60,000 nt of DNA, from positions 46,490,796-46,550,795 of the forward strand of contig OX485807.1 of NCBI GenBank assembly GCA_950295325.1. The letters run 5' to 3'. The position numbers were made by a program, and so were the translations under genes. Of the stretch, positions 22,383 through 34,420 are shown one piece after another; positions within the stretch are counted from its first letter, which is position 1; the number at the start of each line of letters is the position of its first letter. The notes beneath the pieces were generated by a model. That model searched no databases and had not been told where the DNA came from. It saw nothing but the letters and a program-made list of their open reading frames with translations. The DNA is from Polytrichum commune (taxonomy: Eukaryota; Streptophyta; Polytrichopsida; Polytrichales; Polytrichaceae).

Positions 22383-22812
22383 TTAATTGCACCCATACCC
22401 AGACCATGCCCATTAGCAGTGACCTATGCCCACCCATGCCCACCAATAGCATGACATGTGCGCACCCATGCCCACACATAGCATGACATGTGCCCACCTA
22501 TGCCCACCCACGCCGCACCCACACCCACCCATGCCCACCCATGCTATTCAAATTGCGCCCATGTATTCAAAATTTGTGTAATGTGTATTGTGTAATTGTG
22601 CAATGTGTCTTGTATGATTGTGTAATTGTGCCCCACCCATGCCCACCCATGCCCACCCATTATAATATCAAACCCATGCCCACTCATGAACAATAATATC
22701 GCAGTCATGCCCACCCATGCCCACCCATGAACAATAATATCGCAGCCATGCCCACCCATGCCCACCCATGAACAATAATATTGCACCCATGCCCACCCAA
22801 AACCCATGGGCA
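22383..22812. repeat. Minisatellite of cccatgcccac units
   Basis: The plus strand is a run of cccatgcccac words. In its right half (about 22687-22800) a higher-order unit of about 41-44 bases is seen, gaacaataatatcgcag plus three minisatellite words, present three times. A 70-base non-repetitive stretch with tandem gtgtattgtgtaattgtg words interrupts it at 22555-22630. Confidence 0.85.
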
Positions 22813-22842
22813 TGGGTATGGGCACCCAATGTAGGGCTCTGC

Positions 22843-23243
22843 GGGGAGGTCACTTCATTGTCAAGTTGACACCACGTGCGGACAAAGTTTGCTACCCCTA
22901 TATTACATGCCATATATAATTTTAAAATTTATGATACTTTTTCTACATATACATAATCATTGATAGTATCTTTTGTATATTTTTTTGAATTTTTAGTCAT
23001 CCTTATTTTTTAGTAATTGTTTTAGTTCAATTATGTGTCTTTCTAGTTAGAAACGGTATGTTTTATGAAAAAAACAAATCATTAAATTTAGTTACCACTT
23101 ATACCTATGTCATAGGTACTGTGTATATCTACTCATGGAAAAAAATTGATAAAATTTTGACCCATTTTGGTGGTGCAACTTACCAAAAGAAGATTTTTTT
23201 TGGTCGCACGTGGTGTTCAACTTGACAATGGAGTGAACCCCCC
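22843..23243. mobile_element. MITE-like element with about 43-bp terminal inverted repeats
   Basis: The left end (ggggaggtcacttcattgtc, then aagttgacaccacgtgcgga) and the reverse complement of the right end (gggttcactccattgtcaag, then ttgaacaccacgtgcgacca) match over about 43 bases with few differences. The 400-bp total has a very AT-rich interior and no coding frame. It sits between the two parts of dispersed repeat 2, so it looks like an insertion. The right end runs into a C homopolymer, which hides the target-site duplication. Confidence 0.75.
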
Positions 23244-23261
23244 CCCCCCCCGTGTATTAGG

Positions 23262-23960
23262 CTAGCCGTCGAAGTCGATTGTGTTCGAATCTAATGGCTA
23301 TAGCCTATGAGTTTATATGATTATGTAAAGATGTTGCATGTTTCAAAACAAGCCTTTGTGTGTTGTGTGAATAATGAAGAATATGAGATAAGTGAATTTT
23401 GATTATAATTAAGAAATGATAAATGAGATAAAGTGAAGGAACAAATTCTTTGAGCAATGCAGTTTGAATTATGATTGATGGTATTGAATGATTATTTAAT
23501 CAAGGAAGAAGAGACTAACCCCAATAGGATGAAAATCCATTAGAAGGCTATTGCCAAGATCAGAAAAGACTATTGCCAAAGCTTTCGAGCTTCACAATGG
23601 GATTAGAAAGCATGAAACTAGAGTGATAGGAGTCATTAGATAGGACAGACCCACACACGACTGAAGATGCACAATAAACCATGAGAGTGGAAATTGAACT
23701 TGAAGAAGAAGAAATGAAGGAGTAAAAGACCTAGATTGTTATTAGAACCTTAATCCAATGTGACATTAATCCTTATAGACACTAGCTCAATCTTCCTTGA
23801 GACCTAGTCCATAGGTTGTTTTCTTTGGGTTAGTTTGAGCCCTAGCAAAAACCTTATTTATAAAGAGTGAAATCAGAGATGGGACATAGCTGAGAGCATT
23901 AAGGAGCACCAAAAAGAGGATAGAGTACATGTAAGAGGGTAGCTTAAAAGAGAATTAGGA
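23262..23960. repeat. Dispersed repeat 2, right part
   Basis: The stretch shares tgtgttgt, aatgaagaatatgagataa and tgaatt strings in order with 25.33-25.37 kb, and continues the ggctatagcc texture. With 20.97-22.38 kb it brackets the minisatellite and the inverted-repeat element. Confidence 0.45.
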
Positions 23961-23967
23961 GTTGGAT

Positions 23968-23969
<2 letters not shown>

Positions 23970-24009
<40 letters not shown>
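23970..24009. repeat. (GA)n microsatellite
   Basis: Pure alternating ga over about 40 bases. Confidence 0.9.
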
Positions 24010-24012
<3 letters not shown>

Positions 24013-24960
24013 GGGCCTTTCTTGGTAAGAACTAAGCTTATATTCAAGCATAGTCATATTCAGAAAACATCCTCCATACAGAGGCCATTCCATTCAAATA
24101 CATATCTTTGTACTTTTAACAAAAAACCGGGTGGGTGGGTGGGATCCTTCCTCCTTTCAATACAATGCATGTCCTAGTAACTCTATCACATGGTGTAACC
24201 ATGGGTTAGCACCATCTATTGTATGCAATCCATAACCCCTAACTCTACACCCTTTACTTTGTTTGGACTAACCTTGTATGTACTAAACAACTTATGGTCA
24301 AACACTTGATAGGACCTTTGTCATCATATGCACTTCAAAGTATAACCCAATAATCAATATATGTGTAAGTATTCACTCTTTTCATTATGGAATACATACA
24401 ATATAATAACACAAAGTGTATGAACCCAAAAAGATAAGCAAAACCTAAGGATGTCGTTCAAAATTGTGAAGGGTCTGCCTCACCTGTGCCCATGCAACCA
24501 ACCAACAAAAAATGAGGATTAGTCACGTACACGAGGTGAATAACAGCAGAACCCAATTGTTATCTATGTCACACAATCATACGACAATACATCTACTGAT
24601 TTTGCATTACCGCATACTCCGAAAAAGAGCATAATACCTGTTCCTTTGCCATTGAAGTTTCTTGTGGGGCCGGATTGAAGCACTTAGCCTAAATCACCCA
24701 CTAGTTAACTTCCTCTACCCTAATCCCAGAGCTTACCAAAGATAAACGCCTGGTGCAGTTTAACCTTTGAGTGAAAGGGTGCATTCTCAAGCCCTTGCTC
24801 TTGTTATACTATTAGGTTTTCAACCTTGTCCGTAGATGCAATGATCAAAATCTATGGTGGACAATAGTTAGGTAGAGATCTTTTCACCCTAGGGTACTTA
24901 CCCTTCAGAGATTATATTTACTGATCTCAGTAATTTATGTATGGCAAAGTAAAAACATAG

Positions 24961-24962
<2 letters not shown>
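24010..24962. other. Gene-free interval
   Basis: No gene, RNA or terminal repeat could be supported. Confidence 0.4.

Positions 24963-24995
<33 letters not shown>
24963..24995. repeat. (GA)n microsatellite
   Basis: Pure alternating ga over about 32 bases, at the left edge of the second copy of dispersed repeat 2. Confidence 0.9.
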
Positions 24996-24996
<1 letters not shown>

Positions 24997-24999
24997 ATA

Positions 25000-25470
25000 T
25001 CGCAAATGACGACCAATGAAGTGAATTGAGAGGGCGAAGAACTCCAAGTAAAAACCTATTGTGGTTATAGTTCATCATGATCATGATGGCTAAGACATTT
25101 CAGAGATTGGCATGATATGGTGGAATATTCAGATGAATGATGATGTTCGGTGGGCAAATAGTCTAGTCAATAAATAACATACTTTGATATGATTATAGAC
25201 AAGATTGTGATATGATTAGAATTAGGCTAGACAAGGTATTGAAGTTAATTAGCTTATGACTAAGTGACTATAGTCTATAAGAATATATGTTTACTTTGGA
25301 TATATCACAAACATTGAGCAAGTCCATGTGTGTTGTTTGGCAATGAAGAATATGAGATAAATGAATTCTTAATCGAAATTAATGAAAGGTAAATAATATG
25401 AAGAAGTGGTTTGATGTGTGTTTAGTTTTGATTAAATGCCATCCTAATCAAGTGATAGCAGAACCTTAAC
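25000..25470. repeat. Dispersed repeat 2, second copy
   Basis: This block carries in about 350 contiguous bases the words that flank the minisatellite/inverted-repeat insertion at 22.4-23.25 kb (ctttgatatga on the left, aatgaagaatatgagataa on the right). It therefore resembles the empty state of that site. Confidence 0.45.
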
Positions 25471-28400
25471 TACATGAGTCTATGTCTATGTCTATGGCTA
25501 GAAACTCATCACACATGTTGCAACGTGATCGTGCACTACAACAATACAAGCAAAAACACCAAAATATCAACACATATGTTTGGGTAGTACTTCACACATG
25601 ATGCAAGTAATCATCTTGAGTGATGCAACCAAAAGTCCAAAAGACCAACATACATATTTGGAAGTTACATTACACATGATTAAAATGAGTCACCTTATTG
25701 AATTCCATGAATTTATCAAAACTAACACACATGTGCAAATACAATGAAACCTCACAAAGACAATCTCCACAACCTTGCCATTGAAGGTATCCATGGATAT
25801 AATCATGGAATCTCTAGCCTTCTCCAAGTTCTTTACCTTGTGAGAGATCATCTTCTCACTCACAAGGTCTACTCTAAACTTGTCCGTATCCAACCTAGTT
25901 AGATTAGCTTGAGCCTTAGTGAATCTCCAAGGCAAGACAAATGAACTAAATTAATGACTATATGGGACCCTTTTTCTTGCCATGGCGTCTTCGTTATTCA
26001 TGTTGGCAAATTGGAGGGCGAAACATTCATTCTCTCCTTCCACATCCTCTTCACTGACATCATATTCCATGTGCACTTGCAACAAGACACAAGTTGAAAG
26101 TGCACCGATGTCATTTCATATCACAAAAGAGGAGCAAGGACCAAGATAAACCCAATAGCCTATTTAGCCAACGCTTGACACAAACCAATCATCCTCGACT
26201 CAAATTAGGTAGCCTAAACCTCGCCTTGCTGAAAAGACATAGAAGATTTGTAGCATGGCCTTGCCGTGACCTAATGGAAACCCAATCGAAAAGGTAGCAA
26301 GCCCACACCCAAAGTCCAAAGAGTTGCAGCTTAATACTTATGGAATGTAGCAAGCTCGATAAAAAGACAACATAGTCTTGATGCAACCTGATGCACGAAT
26401 GCCACAAACATTTGAAGAAACTTTGGTTGCTAGACAAAACCTAGACCTATATGCAACAAACCCAATAAAAAAAGGCAACAAAGCCTTGATGCAAAACTTG
26501 GAAGATACTCTAATTAATAAATACCGCCTAATTCTAATTCCAACAACCCCAATAGAACAAGGCAATAAACGTTGATGCAACTTGATGCAAGAAATGAAAA
26601 ATTACACCCTAACCCTTGGAAGAAATTATGATTGTTAAACATGACCTAAAGCTAAATATGGCACGCCCATTGGAAAAAATCAAATATGATGCAAGCATCA
26701 AAGATCCTTGCAAAATTATGATGTAAGCCTAGAAAAACAATAGGCCACAGTTCGGCTTGAAGCCTAAACATGATGCAAACTAATAAAAATAAATAACATG
26801 AGGGTTTAGAATCTTACCTCAACCTTTGTGGCTGCAACAAGCTCAACCATCTTTAGCGTTGGTTGCACTTGGATGGCCTTTGCAACTTCCATCCCCTCTT
26901 ACCCCTTTGGGCTCCAAGAGCTCTATGTGCCTATTTGACCATGCTCGCATGTGATTTGTCATCCTTGCCCTTACCCTCTCATGTGGCTAACCTCACTCAA
27001 CCTTGAAGTGGCCTTGCAACAACGCGTTGCAATGCCTTGGCTGAATGTGGGAGCCCAACTTGCCATTGAATGCGACCCCTACCAAATGCTGGAAGCCGCC
27101 CTCAACCTTGACCCAACCCCAATCATATGACAGGCCCACTATGCAATGACCCTACCGAATTGGTTTTGGAATGGGGTCAAGGAGCAAGCATGGTCAAGTA
27201 TATAGAAAAATGCTCCGGGTTACAAAAACCATAATGTTTTGGGTCAAATGCGTGAAAGTAGTAGCAAGTGTTCTTTCAATTAGATTTTTTTCCATGGCGC
27301 CAAGCTCTATTGTTGTGTTAGGTACCCAAATGTAATATATCAAAACGAGATCTTCAAAACTTATCATTAAAAGTACTACTCAAAAAGTAATGACTAAATC
27401 TATTTTTGGACGTAGATTTCATGACCTTGGATATTTTAAAGTTGGGATTTTTTTGTTCATCTTCCTTGAATTCATTATAAACTTGAGCGCAACGTTACGA
27501 AAATTGTAGAAAAAACATGAATTCAATGTAATTTTATCATTTAAAAAAAAGACAACTACGTGTTCCATATACTTACTTGCACCGTCTTCCAAAAAATTAC
27601 ATATTTTTCTTGAATGTTTTCTCCAACATAAACTGCTTGGCTTTGTTAACCAATGTGTTTTTCAAATGTTTATGATTTTTTTCCTTCAAAAACTTCAAAA
27701 TTAATATATAGTTTAAAATCACTTTCACTTAAACCTATGCATGGTTACGGAACTGTATACTTGAGCGTGCTTGCGCCCACCATGGTGCAAGAACACGTTT
27801 GAAGTTGAGTTTTAATATAGTAACTGTTGACAATGTGGATTTGTCCATACAACAGACGGGAATCATGTGAAACTACCCGAATCAACCGCACTTTGTGAGT
27901 TGTGAGCTGATAAGTTAACTGTACGAGAATCGGCAAGTGAAGCACTTGAACTCCTCTCGCAAACTGTCAAGTAACTTAAACAAGGCAACCAATGCAAAAA
28001 GGCAAGGCAAGGCAGAGTCGGTTATTGTAGTAGGCTCAGCTCAGCTCAGCTCAGCTATACATGTGTACTATTGATGCATGCATGCCTGCCTGCCTGCCTC
28101 CCTGCCGAAAGATGTGTAGCATATGTATGTATGTTGTATTGGGAAAGTAAATGTAAGCGCATGAATCACTCGTGTCCAGAAGTTGGAGGAGGCAAGGCAC
28201 TGAATCAAAGGAGCTTCTGTGGCCACGTGCGCGTCTTCACTTCTTCTTCTTCAGTTAACATATTCCCCCGGGACTTGTTATCGATGCTGCCTGCTTTCCA
28301 GGTTGGGACTCACAACCCACCCACAATTATTGGCTGCCCATAAGCTACTCTAGTTACACTGATGAGTGACTTAGGTTTTGGAGTTCAGGCTTCCCCCGCC

Positions 28401-30168
28401 TCCACCTCACCTACACACTCACATACAGGTACCTACTCTACAGGACAGCAACTTGGGGCCCAAAACACTCCTCCTTCCCTTCAAATTCCCTTGCTTTTCA
28501 ACTCGATATTGCACCCAGCTTCAAATATCGGTTCCTCAAACTAGGAAGGATATTTTATCGACTGAGAATCTACGAGACTATATGGGAAACTGATTTCAAA
28601 TTACTGTCACTCCATTCTTTCATACCTTAGTCCCATACCCTAATGTCAACTCCTTGCACTTAAATATTTTGTTCTCAATTGTGATACAATTAATTGATTT
28701 TGCATCCTAGTGTAAACCCACCCTAAGTTCATCATTGTGTGGTGTACTTGAAGCGGTTCAATCTATGAACACACATGTTTACAACACTTCATGTTATTCA
28801 CTAAACCCCGATCCATGACACTACTATGTGGCAAAACAAAATAGTCTAGGTACTAGTAATGTGCAAATTAGTTGTTGCGATGTTTTCTGTAGTGGTTGCC
28901 ATGGACCATTTGGACATACCTACTCTCCTTTTATGAAGATTGAAGATGATGATTATGCGCATTCACATCCAATTTATTGATGACTCTATTATTGAAGGAT
29001 TCGGTTGGACAAGGAAACAACAATGACTTAAAGTGCCAATGCAAAAGTCAAGTCCACATTGAAGAATTTGCTTCTCTGGCATGTTAGGGCACTTTACACA
29101 AGTGCCAAGAGCTGTGACTATGAAAATGTAAGGGCTCTTGATAATCATCCAAAGGCCTAATTGTGGGCAATAGAAATCCAAGTTTGCAATGGAATGAATT
29201 GGCCCTCGAGCTTAGTGTAAAGTGAAAGTGGACCATGTTGAGGGACCGCAACATATTCATGGACAATCTAAAATATTGGGTAGTTCGGGACCCATTGTGG
29301 TCATAAAGTCTTTCTAGAAGCCAATGGCAACTTGCTTGTCATGGCCCCTACTTTTGTGTTACACCCACCTCATCTTGATTGGGCCTGACACATTATATGG
29401 TAGACCATGAAACAAGTTCCACGTGGTGTCAAGTAGGACGCCGTGCATCTATTCAAATTCCTTTGATCCCTTAGGTCCTCAAGATCTAGTGCAAAGTGAA
29501 CTTGGACCGTCTCTAGCTTCGTGACCAATTACATAAGTTGTATATCACAAGTCAAGTGCCCTCAAGCTCTAGTGTAAAGTTGCCCTTAGTACGGTTGATT
29601 TGTGATTCTATGCTTGTTGTCGTAAAGAAGATTTCATTCTACTCTCACAATTTGCATAAGGGATTTTCCCAACTTCGACATTAACGAGGGTTATATGTAA
29701 AGTCTCTCAAAGGTACAAATTCATGGGTTTGATCTTCTTTGAGAGAATTTTCTATTAAGAGCTCGTTATCTTGTTTTGTGTCAAAGCCTTTTTGAAAAGT
29801 TGAGTGAAACTCCATGGACATCCTCTTGTCACCCCAAAAAACTTTGAGAAACGTTTAGGATTTGAAATAGGTTTTCATGTGGGACTCGTCATCATAAATT
29901 CCAAATTGACCTATGTAAGGTTGGCATGGCCCAAGCATTCTAGTAGGACAAGCTATAAAACTAATTTCATTAGCTTGACACCACTCTTTGAGTATGGTGT
30001 TTTAAGTATCAACAAATCTTGAGAACCTTAATTCATAAGCTTTGAAACCCATGTTTTAGCCAACTCAATGGGAGTTTGACACCAAGAGTTACACATAACT
30101 CTATTACTCAAAGCTCAAACTGCAAACCATTTGACTTATCTTCAAAGTCTCAATACCATACCCGGCTA
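25471..30168. other. Largely gene-free interval with degenerate tandem repeats
   Basis: No gene is supported. A minus-strand frame at 25690-25935 reads as a charged, helix-prone peptide, but has no known motif or introns to back it. From about 26200 to 26760 an array of degenerate units of roughly 110-130 bases recurs (aacccaat...aaaggcaac...ccttgatgcaa). Short perfect runs of cagct (28029-28055) and tgcc (28082-28100) lie in a slightly GC-richer patch with a G-box-like cacgtg at 28222. Between 29200 and 29580 the phrase ctagtgtaaagtgaacttgg recurs three times in degenerate form. Confidence 0.35.
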
Positions 30169-30891
30169 CAGTCCACCCTCTATAAATGTTACACCTATAA
30201 GTGTTAACCCTCTCTAGATGTTAACTTTCTTCTACTCCCCACATATTGCACACTATAAATGTTAAACGTGTTAACTGTTAACAAAATGGTACTCCCTTCT
30301 TTGCAAATTTGACTCTATAAATGTTAACGAATGAAATACAACCATAATATGGATGATAAAAACTACACATCCAGTTACACTCCTCTCTCTCTCACATATG
30401 AGGTCACCAAAGAGGATGTATGGGATGTTTTAGGCTCTATTGGTGGGACTTCTAATGTCTTAGATGATGATTGTGAGGGAGAGGAGTGTGAGGTGGAACC
30501 CATTCCATCTTATAATGACTTGCAATCTAGTTTTGGTACCATTAGAAGGTACATGGAATCACGTTCATGTGATGTGTCCAAGTATGTGGGTTTGTTGGTG
30601 CAGATTGAGAAATATTTGCAAGTTGTGCATGCAGATGAATCTCACCCAAGAACCATTGATTCATACTTCACCCGTGATTTGTAAACTTGATATTGAATAA
30701 AGTTTTGATTGGGTTTGCAATTTTATGAATAGTGTTCTCTCACAAAGACTCTTCACAATTGCTTATATTTATAAATGTTAAGATTTGTATATTGCTCAAA
30801 AAAGTAATTTTATAATTGTTAATTGTTAACACCTCTATAAATGTTAACTTTGATCCACTCCCGAGGGTTAACATTTATAGAGGGTAGACTG
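30169..30891 (+). mobile_element. Pogo-like (Tc1/mariner superfamily) element, deletion derivative
   Basis: The ends are inverted repeats: CAGTCCACCCTCTATAAATG on the left and, read from the right, CAGTCTACCCTCTATAAATG, each extending a few more bases into tta. Both ends are flanked by TA (30167-30168 and 30892-30893), the target site of this superfamily. Inside, tataaatgttaac-like words recur about five times in the left 150 bases and three to four times in the right 130, in keeping with repeated subterminal transposase-binding sites. The interior keeps only the C-terminal part of a transposase, so the 723-bp unit is a non-autonomous deletion derivative. Confidence 0.85.
30331..30684 (+). 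pseudogene. C-terminal remnant of pogo/Tigger-like transposase
   Basis: The 117-residue frame is acidic in the middle (DDDCEGEECEVE) and ends with a helix and the phrase TIDSYFTRDL. Pogo/Tigger/jerky transposases commonly end in a very similar short TxxSFF-type tail after an acidic region. The DNA-binding and DDE catalytic domains are missing. The position inside matched inverted repeats supports the reading. The ATG used is the first in frame after the left subterminal repeats; the original protein would have begun much earlier. Confidence 0.6.
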
Positions 30892-31730
30892 TATTTGGTT
30901 CAACGGTGGATACCTTTTTAAAATCATGTTGACACATGTCAATATCTCATTGATTGAGTCCCTAAAAATCCATGTGAAAATTCCAGTACTGAAAGTGCTG
31001 AATCGACAAGCAAACTGCAATAGTTTCAGTGCGTGTAAAGTGGTCTTCCTCAATATCATGGGGAAAACACTATTTAAAATAAAATAAAATAAAAGAATGA
31101 GAATCAATCCATTTGATTTGAGATGACTTGAACTACTGACAAATAAGCCTATGAGGTATCTGAAGATTTGGACCATGAGCTTCGTCATCACTGTTTCATA
31201 AGGCTCCCACCAAGACCCACCCAAACAGTAAGCATATGACCAAGTAGGAAGGCTTGAAAGCTTCATATAATGTCACTACATGCATGCGAGCTCACAAAAC
31301 TTTAAGTGAATCGTGAACCATTTTGGTAGTACTTCAGGTAAAACGTGCCTAATTCACTTACTTATCCCAATCGGACCCCATATTCGAGCGGTGTGTGCTT
31401 AGATGTGGATCTAGGTGTGTTTAAAAGGGATTGGATTGCATGTTCAATCTTTTTTGATCATTCTAGGTTCAGCAAATAGCATATTTGGGAGGACTTGATC
31501 TGATTGTTTTATGGTTTCGACACTTTTGGTATCACAAACTCATGGTAGCAACATGAAGATCTTAAATTCCATGAATTGTTGTTCTAATCTCATATGGCAT
31601 TCTCAGATTCACAAAAAATCATAACCATGAAATCCAAGATCAAAGTCTTGGCAAACACCAAAAACTATCTAATTTAAACATGTTTACCTTAGTACAAAAT
31701 ACCCATATCAATCAAGAATGTATTTGACTA
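30892..31730. other. Gene-free interval
   Basis: AT-rich sequence. A minus-strand open frame of 132 codons (30868-31266) overlaps the pogo-like end and shows no motif, so it is not called a gene. Confidence 0.4.
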
Positions 31731-32000
31731 CTACACTAAATAGTCCTATCGATGTGGGTGGAGAAGTAGCATGGAAACAATTAGCTTGGAAATAATCAGC
31801 GTGGGCCACATAATTTTCTGGTCAAGGTGGAATGAATGTGTCCAAGACTTCTAACCAACACATTAATATCCACATTAGATTTCTACTAGAAATTTAGCAT
31901 GGGTTGAAAACTAATGTGGCCCGCATTATTCTCATAATGAGAATTAACATGGGCTCTAGAAAATTTCTATGGCACGCAATGATAGGACTATTTTGTGTAC
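31731..32000. mobile_element. Small inverted-repeat element (MITE family X), copy 1
   Basis: Left end ctacactaaatagtcctatc and right end, read in reverse, gtacacaaaatagtcctatc form a 20-bp terminal inverted repeat with two mismatches. The interior shares tttctactagaaatttagca and the following tgggttgaaa with copy 2 at 32.98 kb. There is no coding capacity, and the superfamily is not resolved because no clear target duplication is seen. Confidence 0.75.
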
Positions 32001-32978
32001 TTCGGGAGATGTTTTTGTTTGACTACTATTGTGGATTTGATATGAAAAATGTCTAAAAGTACTAAGAGACAAGTTTCTAATGTAGTTTGGGTCTCCCACC
32101 TCAACCTTCAAAACATAACAAAATAGTGTTTTAATTTTGCTTCATATGCATAGCAAAATGATGACATATATTCTCTTTGTGCTATTTTTTTTTTCTTCAA
32201 TTAACATACTCTGCTTTGTACAACTTGCAATTTCATGTCTCATCAATGGTCTCATTTCGCCTAGTACTTGTGTCATTGATCATAAGCCTGATTCATAAGT
32301 CTACGATTTTTTTGCAAGTCTAAATACAACATTACTAGCAATTGTGCACCCTAGGAATATAACCATGGGATGCTTGGAGCTCAACCTAAACTTGAGTGTC
32401 CCGAACCAAGGTTTATGCATCCCATGGGTATATTTTCAAGGCCCATGAAATGAACGCACATTGTTTAGTAATGTTATGTAGATTTTCATAGCTTCACAAA
32501 AAGAATCCAAAAGTCCATTAGAAAGAAACATGCCCCCCAAATATCGCCTTTTCCATTATGGAACAAGTATCACTTGAAATAAGGGAATATGCAAGCCTCG
32601 ACAATAATCAAGTACAAGTTAGGGCCAATAAGCACATTAAGGCTGAATCTTGAGGCCAAGGCAACTCATTCATGTTATTTTGCGCCTTGTTCATGCCTAT
32701 ACTTGACAAGTTGAACTCCCAACTATCTTGACAATGTGATGCACTCCATATATAATAACCATTCTAGGTTCGACATTTAACACAAACAAACCTATGTGGT
32801 TATTAAAGGAGGAAGAAGATCTTCACTTTGACCTTTGTGCACTTCCTATTTCCATCTCAACTCCTATTCTTAAACTCGAAATGATGATTTTTGTGATTCA
32901 CAAACCCTAACAAGATTAGGCAATTCCCAATATGATCCAACAACCAATTTTTTTTTGGTGGAGTTAAAAGTGCCTCAT
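32001..32978. other. Gene-free interval between two MITE copies
   Basis: No gene or repeat could be supported here; AT-rich, with a T homopolymer near 32187. Confidence 0.4.
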
Positions 32979-33262
32979 ACTACACTAAATAGCCCTATTA
33001 GTGTGGCTAGAAAAATAAGCGTGGAAAATGGTGGAAATAACATGGGTCCAAGACCTCAGGTCTTCCTCTAAATCTTCAAGAAGACTTCCAATTGACATAT
33101 TGAATATTGGTTATAGGAAAAAAAGTAGCACAAATTAAAATATTCACCCATATTAATTTTCTAGAAAACAATCAATGTGGACCACACTAACTTTCTACTA
33201 GAAATTTAGCATGGGTTGAAAGTTGATGTTGGCCCACAACAAAAGGACTATTTAGTGTAGTT
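32979..33262. mobile_element. Small inverted-repeat element (MITE family X), copy 2
   Basis: Ends actacactaaatagccctat and, read in reverse, actacactaaatagtcctt are inverted repeats. Length (284 bp) and interior match copy 1 at 31.73 kb. The outermost CACTA/TAGTG letters resemble the CACTA superfamily, but the repeat extends outside them, so this is not firm. Confidence 0.75.
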
Positions 33263-33452
33263 CTTGGAAGAAAAAAACTCTAGTCCTTAGGAGCGAAAGT
33301 TGTGGATTTCATAAATGTATATGAATATATATTTTAGCAAGAATCAATGACATTTAATCACGCTTATGGTAGCAAGACAAAACATGATTTAATCACGCTT
33401 AATTAGTTTGAATGCATATGAATACTGTGAAAGTAGAAGGCATTACCTAAGC

Positions 33453-33658
33453 TACTGTAAAATATACATACTAAAATGAACACACTAATTTAAGTTTCAT
33501 TTTAGAATGACAAAGACCCCTTCAAATGGTAAGTCACAAAAGTTATAACATCAATGCTAATGAGGATTTTGTATTTTTTTTTACTTCCAAGTTAACTTAA
33601 TGCTTTGACACTTTCACTTCCGGAATGAAATCCTAGTCAATTGCTTCTTTACTAAGTG

Positions 33659-33702
<44 letters not shown>

Positions 33703-34420
33703 TAAAAAATAAAAAATAAATATTGGATTTTGGACCTTGAAGGTGAAGTGCACTCAATATGGAATTTGGGAATAAGTGGCCTTCAAAAATGCAAGGGCAA
33801 TGGTTTTCTTTCGACACCTATTTTTGGCTCTTAATCGGTGGTATAGTCGCTTGAATTCGGTGGGTGATTTAGCCGCCACCTTGATGATATTTGGGTTAGT
33901 CACCTTTTCAGAAGTTATACTACACCCATCATCCTCCATAATGAGAAGTGCTATCCACCGAGCTATGACACGCTTGATTTGCCTTGAGGTGGACAAATTA
34001 GGAGGCGGCACGTGGTTGTGAGGTGCTGACCAACTTGTATTATGGGTATTCTATAATGAAGAAATAATTTGGCAACATTTTATCTTACACGTGACCACTT
34101 TAGAGACATGACACAACCAATATCAACTTGGTCTTCATTGGCATATGACCCATGTAGAATCTACTAATGATGTTGTCCACTTACACAACATTGAACGATT
34201 AAAGAGTTCCCCCCTATAACACCACATTGGGAAGTAGAGAATCTTTGATCCGGAGCCTAGATCAACAACACCTTCCTCAACTCCGATTTCAACGATTTCA
34301 AGTTCTTTGGTCTACATTCACAATTGCTAACATGCTCAAGCTTCTAAGTCTCAAATCCATTAGCTAGATGATTCCACAGAGCTGGAGGTGTCCACATTAG
34401 CCTCATTTACCTTTTACTTC
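33453..34420 (-). repeat. Interspersed repeat family 1, copy A (fullest copy, about 970 bp)
   Basis: This copy overlaps all three other family members: its upper part matches 8.15-8.79 kb, its middle 11.58-11.78 kb and its lower part 14.84-15.11 kb. On the minus strand it has a tRNA-like promoter (box A catagctcggtggatagcac at about 33951-33970). A (ca)n microsatellite at 33664-33700 interrupts the lower part at the same place as in copy C. No protein is encoded. A tRNA-derived non-autonomous retroelement, or a SINE nested in a larger repeat, are both possible. Confidence 0.85.
33664..33700. repeat. (CA)n microsatellite
   Basis: Pure alternating ac/ca over about 37 bases within repeat family 1 copy A. 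Confidence 0.9.

Noticed and set aside
25690-25935. Charged 81-codon minus-strand frame
   Set aside because: It could be a coiled-coil fragment of a mobile-element protein, but nothing nearby supports it.
30868-31266. 132-codon minus-strand frame near the pogo-like element
   Set aside because: It overlaps the element's inverted end, has no motif and lies in AT-rich DNA where such frames arise by chance.
33900-33990. tRNA gene inside repeat family 1
   Set aside because: Box B is degenerate and the cloverleaf does not form; the same sequence recurs at 8.59 kb as a repeat.
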